Of a DNA stretch of 64,000 nucleotides, positions 44,090-52,556 are shown piece after piece. The position numbers and the translations under genes were made by a program. The notes beneath the pieces were generated by a model, which saw nothing but the letters and a program-made list of their open reading frames with translations, was not told the origin of the DNA and made no database searches. Numbering within the stretch: the first letter of the stretch is position 1; each line of letters begins with the position of its first letter. The stretch comes from Paenibacillus sp. SZ31 (GTDB lineage: Bacteria; Bacillota; Bacilli; Paenibacillales; Paenibacillaceae), in NCBI RefSeq assembly GCF_012912005.1, contig NZ_JABBEA010000021.1:1-64000 (forward strand). The letters run 5' to 3'.

Positions 44090-46222
44090 ATGGGATTATC
44101 CGTGAGTTCAGAACCAACAGCCTCCAGGCTCTATGTAAAGGAAACCCAGTGTCCGTATTGCAGTGTGCAATGCAAGATGACGGTTGAAGAACTGGCCGCA
44201 CCTGTTGCAGGCCAGCGTCGTGGTGAGTATACGGTTCAGGGCGTTCCGAATGAAGCCTCTCAGGGCAGGCTCTGTGTGAAAGGAATGAATGCTCATCAGC
44301 ATGCACTCAGTGGACAACGATTAATGCATCCGCTAATTCGTCGCAATGGCGAGCTTGAACCCTGTTCATGGGACGAAGCCATTCAGAACATTGCAGAGCG
44401 GTTTCGGGACTTGAAAGATTCATACGGAGCAGATACGGTCGGAGTATACGGAGGCGGATCTTTGACCAATGAGACAGCCTACCTGCTCGGCAAATTTGCC
44501 AGGGTTGCATTGGGGACAAAGTATATCGACTATAATGGACGGTTCTGCATGTCAGCTGCGGCTTCAGCTGGCAGTAAAGTGTTTGGGATGGACCGTGGAT
44601 TGACGTTCCGCCTATCCGATATTCCCAAGGCGGGCTGCATTGTACTCGCAGGAACCAATATTGCTGAATGCCAACCTACCCTGTTACCCTACTTCAATCA
44701 GGCCAAGGAGAATGGGGCATTCATTATCGTTATTGATCCCCGCAAGACGGCAACCGCAGCCATTGCCGATCTCCACTTGCAGGTGAAGCCCGGCATGGAT
44801 GCTCTGCTGGCGGATACCATGTTGAAGGTGATTATGGATGCCGGATTGGTGGACCCTCATTTTATAGGTGAACGAACGCATGGGTACGAACAATTGATGC
44901 AAGAGTTAGCTGATCTGCAGCTCGAACAGGCGGCACAAGCATGTGGTGTGGATCTGGCCCTGATTCGTCAGGCGGCGATGGCTTATGGTGAGGCAGAGAC
45001 AGGTATGATCATGACAGCGCGTGGTGTGGAGCAGCAGACAGATGGGCATATGGCCGTCAGGCATTTTCTGAACCTTGTGCTGGCGACTGGCAAAATTGGC
45101 AGAGAAGGCTGCGGATATGGTGCCATCACAGGACAAGGGAATGGGCAAGGTGGACGGGAGCATGGGCAAAAGGCTGACCAGCTGCCGGGCTATCGCTCCA
45201 TTGAAAATGAAGCTGATCGTGCCTATGTGGCATCCGTCTGGGGCGTGGACCCTGCAAGTTTACCGGGTAAAGGGGTCTCGGCCTATGAGATGATGGAGAA
45301 GGTTCATGATCAGGAGATTCGGGCGTTGCTCGTAATGGGCTCCAACCCGGTTGTATCCAATCCCAATGTGCGTTTGGTGGAAGAAGGTCTGCGCAAGCTG
45401 GACTTTCTGATCGTGGCAGATATGTTTCTGTCTGAGACAGCGCGCATGGCTGATCTGGTTCTGCCAGTTACATCTTATATGGAGAATGAAGGCACACTCA
45501 CCAATCTGGAGGGGCGTGTTCTACTCCGTGAACAGGGGCGACCTGCGCCGGGAGAGACGCTCGATGATTGGGATATATTATGCCGAATTGCTGCAAAAGT
45601 GGGCAAAGCCGCTTACTTTCAATATGACACTGCTGAGGATATCTTTAATGAGCTTCGGGTGGCGAGTCGTGGCGGAGTCGCTGATTACTATGGTATTACC
45701 TATGAGCGTTTGCGTACCGAGAAAGGGGTATACTGGCCGTGTTCTGCCCCGGAGGATCAGGGAGAAGGGTTGCTGTTCGGTGAACGATTCGCTCACCCGG
45801 ATGGCAAAGCGGCATTCACATTCGAATCAAGCACAGGCTGGAATGATGTAACTCCGGAATTCCCCTTGATTCTGACTAATGGCCGTGTGCTTCCTCATTA
45901 TCTTACTGGGGTGCAGACACATCGTAGCCCGGCACTCGCAGCACGTGAATTGGAGAACTTCGTTGAACTTCATCCGGCTACCGCTGCCCGTCATCGCATT
46001 CACGATGGAGAATGGGTCGAGATTCAATCGGTGTACGGAAGCTTCACGGTACGTTCGCGCATCAAAGACTCCATTCGGGAGGATACTTTGTTCGTACCGA
46101 TGCACTGGGGTGGCGTTCAAAATGTGAACCGGGCAACCCGACCGGAGCTGGACCCGTTCTGCCGAATGCCTGGGTTCAAGACAGCGGCCGTAACCATTCG
46201 ACCGTTGCGATTGGCGAGATGA
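44090..46222 (+). CDS. nasC: assimilatory nitrate reductase catalytic subunit
   Basis: A 710-aa molybdopterin enzyme, the same length as B. subtilis NasC, that reduces nitrate to nitrite in the cytoplasm. The N-terminal [4Fe-4S] motif is CPYCSVQC with the fourth Cys in GRLCVKG. The likely molybdenum Cys lies in NGRFCMSAAASAG. Further family motifs are GTNIAECQPTLLPY, GCGYGAITGQGNGQGGREHG and NPVVSNPN. The C-terminus (YLTGVQTHRSPAL, HWGGVQN) closes the cofactor. I start at ATG 44090, behind AGGCGGGG; the ATG 44069 directly at the nasB stop has no site. No nitrite reductase genes follow; a terminator ends the operon. Confidence 0.92.
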   Translation: MGLSVSSEPTASRLYVKETQCPYCSVQCKMTVEELAAPVAGQRRGEYTVQGVPNEASQGRLCVKGMNAHQHALSGQRLMHPLIRRNGELEPCSWDEAIQNIAERFRDLKDSYGADTVGVYGGGSLTNETAYLLGKFARVALGTKYIDYNGRFCMSAAASAGSKVFGMDRGLTFRLSDIPKAGCIVLAGTNIAECQPTLLPYFNQAKENGAFIIVIDPRKTATAAIADLHLQVKPGMDALLADTMLKVIMDAGLVDPHFIGERTHGYEQLMQELADLQLEQAAQACGVDLALIRQAAMAYGEAETGMIMTARGVEQQTDGHMAVRHFLNLVLATGKIGREGCGYGAITGQGNGQGGREHGQKADQLPGYRSIENEADRAYVASVWGVDPASLPGKGVSAYEMMEKVHDQEIRALLVMGSNPVVSNPNVRLVEEGLRKLDFLIVADMFLSETARMADLVLPVTSYMENEGTLTNLEGRVLLREQGRPAPGETLDDWDILCRIAAKVGKAAYFQYDTAEDIFNELRVASRGGVADYYGITYERLRTEKGVYWPCSAPEDQGEGLLFGERFAHPDGKAAFTFESSTGWNDVTPEFPLILTNGRVLPHYLTGVQTHRSPALAARELENFVELHPATAARHRIHDGEWVEIQSVYGSFTVRSRIKDSIREDTLFVPMHWGGVQNVNRATRPELDPFCRMPGFKTAAVTIRPLRLAR

Positions 46223-46557
46223 TTCATACAGATTACAGGTAACCAGGTGTCCTAATCTGCTCAAAGGGTAGCTTAACGGCTGCGCAGTCCCATCTTTATA
46301 TGAGACTGTGCGGCTTTTTTTGCGTATATGTACGCAAGTAGACCATAGTTCCGTGGTTCCACGTAAACATGAGGATTGGCTCATGAATATGGATTGAATT
46401 TTGGTTATGATGTTCATTAGGGGTACATATGTACGCATTTTTGATTATATTTTGAGGCCGACAGCAGTTTCGAGTTTAGATTATTACGCAACGTGGTATA
46501 GATATCGGAGCTTATGGAAGCTTCTTTAAATAGGGCAGGACTTAGGGAGGGAACGCG
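46223..46557. other. intergenic stretch after nasC with palindromes
   Basis: It contains the nasC terminator and two related palindromes: TGCGTATATGTACGCA at 46321-46336 and GTACATATGTAC at 46422-46433, followed by GCA. Both include ATATGTACGCA. No gene is supported here. Confidence 0.5.
46278..46321 (+). terminator. terminator of nasBC
   Basis: GGCTGCGCAGTC and GACTGTGCGGC form a stem followed by TTTTTTT. It lies about 55 bases after the nasC stop. Confidence 0.85.
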
Positions 46558-46977
46558 GTGAACGTATGGATAACGGTAAAAAGTCTGGGTAAGCGCAAGC
46601 CGGCACTTGCCAAGCAAGCTGCCGAACTTCCGGAAACAACCCATACGCTGAGGCAGCTCATTGAGAATATGGTGGGACTGCAAGTGAACGCTCTTCAGGA
46701 CAAGAAGCAACAGGCAGAATTACTCGCTTATCTGATGCCGGATGATATTGAGGCACAGGGATCGGTGGGGAAAGTCGGGTTTGGCGCAGTATACAATGAG
46801 CGCGTTCCTGATCTGAATGGTGCGATGGAGACAGCTATAACCGATTATGAGGATGGGTTGTACAAAGTGTTTCTCAACGATGAAGAATTGCAGGAACTGG
46901 ACAAGTCCATGGTGATACAGGACGGCGATAACGTGGTGTTTATCCGTTTTACAATGCTTGCCGGACGTCTGTGGTAG
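46558..46977 (+). CDS. small protein of unknown function, possibly beta-grasp-like
   Basis: A 139-aa soluble protein with no recognised family. The start (MNVWITVKSLGKRKP) and end (IQDGDNVVFIRFTMLAGRLW) look like the first and last strands of a ubiquitin-like beta-grasp fold, with a helical insertion of about 70 residues; there is no terminal Gly-Gly. GTG 46558 follows GGGAGGG-type sequence. It is 24 bases upstream of the giant DUF4132-like gene, so the two are almost certainly co-transcribed and may act together. The fold idea is inference from pattern only. Confidence 0.6.
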   Translation: MNVWITVKSLGKRKPALAKQAAELPETTHTLRQLIENMVGLQVNALQDKKQQAELLAYLMPDDIEAQGSVGKVGFGAVYNERVPDLNGAMETAITDYEDGLYKVFLNDEELQELDKSMVIQDGDNVVFIRFTMLAGRLW

Positions 46978-47001
46978 AGAGTGATGAAGGAGGAGAACAG
47001 G

Positions 47002-50000
47002 ATGAATCAGGAAGATCAAGTACAGGTATATATGGATGAATTGCAGGTAAAAGCAAAGTCGTTAACAGGGGTACAGCTTGAGCTGGCAAACTATGTTGTG
47101 GAGATCGCCGGGTCTACGTATTTGCGTGGAGACGAAAAGATGTTTTTGAATACAGAAAAGTTGCTTGGAAGGCTGGCTGCGGAAACGCAGAACCCATTAT
47201 TCCAGCCACTATTGGATGTACTCCAGCATCTGGCGAGCGAGTCATTGGTTGCACGATTCCGTTATATCGCAGAACGTGCGACTCGTTTCCCATACAGTAA
47301 CCACTATGAACGCCGGCCTTATCGCACATCCGATCCGGAGCAGCATGTAGAACAGGTCATCCGTAAACTGATGGGATTATTCCGAATGGAAATGAAGAAT
47401 TTCTCCCTGAGTGAATATGTGTCACTTCGTGAGTACAAGCTGGATTATCTGCATGAGATCCGTTCGGTACTGCCGGATTGTATCGCGTATGAACTTGATC
47501 ATCAGGGCGGAGATATGAAGCAGGCACTGCACGATATTATATATGGTGACAATCAGACGGCGCTGTTAACCCATGAAATGATCAAAGGCATATTCATGAG
47601 CGATCAGGCAGATGCCTATCAGATGTTGGGTGAGCTGCTCATTGCAGCAAGGTTGCAGGAAGGGTTGCGCCAAAGCATTGTGGAGCGGATGGATGAAGGA
47701 ACACTGGAAGCCTATATTTACATATTAAAAATCATCATCGACAACAACCTGATCCGTTTCAGTTCAGTGGTAAGAGCGCTCGCCGTATGGACAGGAATCG
47801 GCATAGAAGCAGCCAATCAGCGTGTTGCCGCACAGCTCATTGAACAGGCCTATGAGGCGCTTGTGCAACCAGAAGTACGCGAAGCCTGGCAGCAGGAAGC
47901 GAACGCCAACAAGCTCTTTATCAGCCTGTGGGCGACAGCGGTCATTGAAGAGAATGAACTGAAGAGCAAGATATTCGAAATTATGGATCAAGGCCAATTA
48001 TATCAGAAGATTGTTGCCCAATATGTACTGGCTAACAGCCAGAACAGAGAGCTTCGTTTGCATATTGCACGTCGTTATCTGGAGGCGCAGGATACCGAGT
48101 TGATGCACTGGATTGTAACCAACTATGATGCCATGTATATGTACAACTGGAGTTTCGAAAATGGAGAAAATCAGCGTAGCGTCTACATATGGCCATTACC
48201 TGCGCTTGAAGATAAGACATTGAGACGTCAGGACTTTGATCGATTCAAACAGATGCTGACTGTCATTCCAAAAGGCGGTTCAGGTGGACCATCGGGTGTA
48301 CTTGAGTATGTTCACTACCGGATTGATACGGATGATGTAGTGAAGAAAATGTTATATCTGGCCGCCTATGATATGGACCCGGAATGGATTGGGGAAGTCA
48401 TCGCAATCAAGGACCGTTTGAGCCCGGAACTGCGCGGAGAACTGTTGTCCCAGTTTGTTCAGCATCCCGATAATGAGGTGCAAAGACAGTTTGTGTTTGA
48501 GAGTTTGTCTGATAAAAGCATCAGTAATCGGGAAAGTGCGCTCTCCAAAGCGAAGCTACTCACGCTGACGGTTGAAGAGATGAAACAGATGGAGGCGTTG
48601 ATGAAGCTCAAGACAGGCTCACTTCGCCAGAAGGTCATCCATGTATTGTTACTACAACCCGTGGACCAATTGACGGTTTCACTGAAGCGACTTTTGCAGG
48701 CGAAGAGTGAGTTGCAGCGTCTGGGTGCGCTCGAATTGTTGACCGAGATTGCGGCAGATGCGGAGCGGGCAGATCAGCAGGAGCAATTGCAGTCATTGGC
48801 GCAGCTGATTAAGACGCCAACCGCGAAGGAACAGAAGTTGCTCGACAAGCTGACGGATCAGGGGAGTCGTTATACGGCCGCTAATGGGTTTGGTTTATTC
48901 GATCCGAAGCGACGTGAGCCATTGCTGGATGAGAAGCGTGAGCTCAACGGCCACAGTCCGAAGGATATCTTTACGCTCTCTCTGGATCAAACCAGACCAT
49001 TCCTGCAGGGGCTCAATGAATTGGTGCATGAACACAGGGATCATGAGTATGAAGTGGAGTACTATGCTGGCTACAAAGACACGTTGTTACTTGGAGCGAG
49101 TCTTCGCTCAAAGGTTCCGTATGCAGAGCGCAATGAAATGAAGCAGTTGGAGCAATTTCCACTTCATGACGTATGGGAGAACTATATTCAACAAGCAGGG
49201 TTTAGCAGTGTGGAACTGATGCAGCTATACATGGTTATACAGCTCCGGGAGTTCAATGGCAATTTGGGTGATCATTACAGTTATTTCCGTGAACAGTATG
49301 ACTATGATGAAATGCAGAAGATTCCGTTAATGGAAGGCTGGCGTAAGTCGTTTGCCGAACAGATCTATCCTCTGGATGATATCGAAAAGCTACAGCAGTT
49401 GCTGGATTCGTTAACGTATAAGGATCAGGTGACTTCTCTAATCTCAGCGGCATATCTGGATAGCAATCCGGAGGATACATTTGAGATCGCAGAGAAAACG
49501 TGGGCGTCCATTATCTCAAGTATGCCTGCCGAGCGACTGGAGAAGGAATCGGGTATGCTGCACATTCTAACGGGACCATGGAATTATACGGTTCGGAGCA
49601 AAATCCATGACGATGACAGCTTCAAACGGTTCTTCCAGACGGCTTACCCGTTCGCCAGTCTTGTAGAAAATAGTCAACCGTTGTCCTTGCTGTCACTTGA
49701 AGATTTCCTGCGCGCGTACCAGCTGAACCTGATTAATGATCAGGAGATATATCGACAGGTATTGGTCGGTGGCAATCGTCTGTTATTTATTCGTGACTTA
49801 ACATCCACTCGTACAGAAGGGATCGCGAGTGATCCGAAGCTGGTTCAATTACGAGATGCGGTGGTCGATCGCATTCTGGAGATTGAGCTGACCCGGGGAG
49901 AGCTCTCTACAGAGGTAAGCACGCTTGCCATGAAACTGGATCGAATTGAAGGCATGGAACACTGGGTACATCTGGTCTCGGCGATGGATCAGGATACATT

Positions 50001-51972
50001 TGTCCGTGGATATATCTACAGCTATGGAGACAACACAATACGCAAAGAGACGTTCAGCTATCTGATTCAGAATTGTCATCCACGGGATGGAGAAGATGAG
50101 AAGCGGCTTGGAGAATTGCTCCAGAAGTATCCGGTGAATGAGAAGAAATTGCTGGAAGCAGCCATGTATGCACCACAGTGGATGGAGATTGTTGCGAAAC
50201 ATCTAGGATGGGAAGGTCTTCGCAGTGCAGCCTGGTACTTCCATGCCCATATCAATGAACGCTTTACTGCGGAGAAAGAGACCATCGTGGCCCACTATTC
50301 GCCAATATCACCACAGGACTTCAATGAAGGTGCATTTGATATCGCGTGGTTCGAAGAGGCCTATGCGGCTGTCGGGGAGGAACGGTTCAATCTGTTATAC
50401 GATTGCGCCAAGTACATTTCCGGGGGAGCCAATCACCGCAGATCTCAATTGTTCGCGGATGCTGCACTTGGCAAGCTTCGTCTGGACGACATGCGTGAGT
50501 CTGTGTCAGACAAGCGAAACAAAGATCATTTGTTAACCTACAGTTTGATTCCATTCGCCGTAAATCGGGAACAGGATCTGCGTGAGCGATACGACTTCAT
50601 TCAGAAGTTCCTGATGCAGAGCAAGCAATTCGGTGCACAGCGCCGTGCCAGTGAAGGTGTGGTATCGCAGATTGCACTGGGCAACCTTGCCCGTAATGCA
50701 GGCTATGCCGATGTTACGCGGCTGATGTGGGACATGGAAGCACGTAAGCTGGATGAGATGAAATCCTTCTTTGAACCTCATGCATTGGATGCGGACACTA
50801 CAGCGCAATTGGTCATTGATGAGGAAGGCCAACCCGAGATGGTTATCGTCAGCAAAGGGAAGACACTCAAATCTGTACCTGCCCGGTTCAAAAAAGACGG
50901 ATATATCGCTGAACTGAAAGAGCTGAAATCGGATCTGGTAGATCAGTATCGCCGGGCACGACAGGAACTGGAACGTTCGATGACTGCCGGAACATCCTTT
51001 ACACATCAGGAAATTGCCAGTCTAATGCAAAATCCGGTTATCCATCCGCTGGTAAGAACACTTGTATTCCAGTCAGGTGACAAGACGGGAAGATTCGATG
51101 TATCGTCTAGCGGTTTGCTTGCTCCAGGACCAGAGGGCACGATCCAGGCATTAACAGAGCAGGATCAACTGCTGATTGCTCATCCGCTTCATCTGTATCA
51201 GAGCGGAAGCTGGAGTGAATTCCAGCGAGATCTGTTCACCCGTCAGGAGCGTCAGCCATTCAAGCAGGTATTCCGTGAGCTGTATCTTCCTAACGAGGAC
51301 GAATTGGCTAATGGTACGGTGTCCCGCCGATATGCAGGGTACCAGATTCAACCGAAAAAAGCAGTAGCTCTGCTTAAAGGACGCCAATGGACTGTCAGTT
51401 ATGAAGAAGGTCTGCAGAAGGTAAGCTACGAGCACAATCTGATCGCGAATCTCTATGCGATGGCGGATTGGTTCTCACCGGCAGATACCGAGGCACCAAC
51501 ACTGGAGACGGTGCAATTCTACGATCGCAAGACCTACAGGCCTGTAGCGCTGCAAGATGTACCGCTGACGTTCTTCTCGGAAGTTATGCGTGATATCGAT
51601 CTGGTGGTCAGCGTTGCACATGTGGGAGGCGTAGATCCGGAAGCCAGCCTGACAACAATCGAGATGCGCCACGTCATTGTGAACGAGTCGTTGCGTCTGC
51701 TGAAGATCGACAATGTACGTCTGGACGGGAACTACGCACGGATTGATGGTGAATTAGGTGAGTATGCTGTTCATCTGGGTAGTGGTAATGTGTTCAAACA
51801 GGCCACAGGTGCGCTGCATATCATACCGGTACACAGTCAGCATCGGGGCCGAATCTTCCTGCCATTCCTCGATGAAGATCCGAGAACAGCTGAGATTCTG
51901 TCCAAGGTGATGTTGCTCGCCGAAGATAAGAAGATTAAGGACCCGCAGATTCTTGCACAGTTACAGAACTAG
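47002..51972 (+). CDS. giant DUF4132-like (MolR-related) protein
   Basis: A 1656-aa soluble protein without signal peptide or membrane spans. The first 650 residues look like helical HEAT-type repeats. The C-terminal third (KQVFRELYLPNEDE and PKKAVALLKGRQWTVSYEEGLQKV) resembles DUF4132, found in E. coli MolR-type proteins; the activity of the family is unknown. ATG 47002 follows AAGGAGG at proper spacing. It forms an operon with the 139-aa protein upstream and ends before a strong terminator. In other bacteria such proteins often sit near AAA+ ATPases and VWA proteins, none of which is present here. Confidence 0.72.
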   Translation: MNQEDQVQVYMDELQVKAKSLTGVQLELANYVVEIAGSTYLRGDEKMFLNTEKLLGRLAAETQNPLFQPLLDVLQHLASESLVARFRYIAERATRFPYSNHYERRPYRTSDPEQHVEQVIRKLMGLFRMEMKNFSLSEYVSLREYKLDYLHEIRSVLPDCIAYELDHQGGDMKQALHDIIYGDNQTALLTHEMIKGIFMSDQADAYQMLGELLIAARLQEGLRQSIVERMDEGTLEAYIYILKIIIDNNLIRFSSVVRALAVWTGIGIEAANQRVAAQLIEQAYEALVQPEVREAWQQEANANKLFISLWATAVIEENELKSKIFEIMDQGQLYQKIVAQYVLANSQNRELRLHIARRYLEAQDTELMHWIVTNYDAMYMYNWSFENGENQRSVYIWPLPALEDKTLRRQDFDRFKQMLTVIPKGGSGGPSGVLEYVHYRIDTDDVVKKMLYLAAYDMDPEWIGEVIAIKDRLSPELRGELLSQFVQHPDNEVQRQFVFESLSDKSISNRESALSKAKLLTLTVEEMKQMEALMKLKTGSLRQKVIHVLLLQPVDQLTVSLKRLLQAKSELQRLGALELLTEIAADAERADQQEQLQSLAQLIKTPTAKEQKLLDKLTDQGSRYTAANGFGLFDPKRREPLLDEKRELNGHSPKDIFTLSLDQTRPFLQGLNELVHEHRDHEYEVEYYAGYKDTLLLGASLRSKVPYAERNEMKQLEQFPLHDVWENYIQQAGFSSVELMQLYMVIQLREFNGNLGDHYSYFREQYDYDEMQKIPLMEGWRKSFAEQIYPLDDIEKLQQLLDSLTYKDQVTSLISAAYLDSNPEDTFEIAEKTWASIISSMPAERLEKESGMLHILTGPWNYTVRSKIHDDDSFKRFFQTAYPFASLVENSQPLSLLSLEDFLRAYQLNLINDQEIYRQVLVGGNRLLFIRDLTSTRTEGIASDPKLVQLRDAVVDRILEIELTRGELSTEVSTLAMKLDRIEGMEHWVHLVSAMDQDTFVRGYIYSYGDNTIRKETFSYLIQNCHPRDGEDEKRLGELLQKYPVNEKKLLEAAMYAPQWMEIVAKHLGWEGLRSAAWYFHAHINERFTAEKETIVAHYSPISPQDFNEGAFDIAWFEEAYAAVGEERFNLLYDCAKYISGGANHRRSQLFADAALGKLRLDDMRESVSDKRNKDHLLTYSLIPFAVNREQDLRERYDFIQKFLMQSKQFGAQRRASEGVVSQIALGNLARNAGYADVTRLMWDMEARKLDEMKSFFEPHALDADTTAQLVIDEEGQPEMVIVSKGKTLKSVPARFKKDGYIAELKELKSDLVDQYRRARQELERSMTAGTSFTHQEIASLMQNPVIHPLVRTLVFQSGDKTGRFDVSSSGLLAPGPEGTIQALTEQDQLLIAHPLHLYQSGSWSEFQRDLFTRQERQPFKQVFRELYLPNEDELANGTVSRRYAGYQIQPKKAVALLKGRQWTVSYEEGLQKVSYEHNLIANLYAMADWFSPADTEAPTLETVQFYDRKTYRPVALQDVPLTFFSEVMRDIDLVVSVAHVGGVDPEASLTTIEMRHVIVNESLRLLKIDNVRLDGNYARIDGELGEYAVHLGSGNVFKQATGALHIIPVHSQHRGRIFLPFLDEDPRTAEILSKVMLLAEDKKIKDPQILAQLQN

Positions 51973-52037
51973 AACTGATTGAACCGTCCTATTAAGGCCG
52001 GTGTATAACTTGAAAATATAATCACTATGTTTGAATC

Positions 52038-52090
52038 ATAAAAGCAACTGAGGAACCTGTTAAAAGGGACTTCAGTTGCTTTTATATTTT
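52038..52090 (+). terminator. terminator of the DUF4132-like operon
   Basis: AAAAGCAACTGA and TCAGTTGCTTTT form a strong stem followed by a T-rich tract. Confidence 0.85.
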
Positions 52091-52233
52091 CGGATATTTC
52101 AATGGACCGGATTGGTTCCGGTTTCAAATAGACTTAGGACCCAGAGCGTGTCGGTATATTCCTTAATCTGATAATTAATTGCATTAATTGGTTGAACGGG
52201 AGTGGGTCGAACCGACTGTTTTTAAAAGTAAAG

Positions 52234-52252
52234 AATTTGTTCGAAAGTAGTT
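52234..52252. repeat. 19-base motif shared with 31046-31064
   Basis: AATTTGTTCGAAAGTAGTT differs in one base from the copy upstream of the chemoreceptor gene. It lies about 305 bases before the GH3 start. Confidence 0.35.
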
Positions 52253-52556
52253 ACATAAATGTAAATAATTCGTTTTCTTGTTTTGTTATCTGCATTATTA
52301 ATATGGTGATTCCAAAGAACTAGGCTCCTTCTAATCGGTCTTTTACCAAATTTAAGGGGATGTAATTCGGAATCAGGTCGGTTAACGTTAGGAAGCGAAA
52401 TCTGCTGACTTGCTTGCAGGCTGCAGTTTCAGAAGCCATGTGCAGGACGACCTGAATGCTTGAAAGACTGGAATCAAGCCAGTTTGCATTCCCTTGTATA
52501 CATGTATTCAAGATGTGCACAAGAAAAATGATCAAGAGAGAAGGAGAGCTTACAAC

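Larger units (their letters stand above)
51973..52556. other. intergenic stretch before the GH3 gene
   Basis: It contains the terminator of the DUF4132-like gene and an A/T-rich segment with the shared 19-base motif. No gene is supported. Its length suggests a long leader for the GH3 gene, but I recognise no riboswitch. Confidence 0.5.

Noticed and set aside
45827..46438. 203-aa minus-strand ORF opposite nasC
   Set aside because: Shadow of nasC; no ribosome binding site and no domain.
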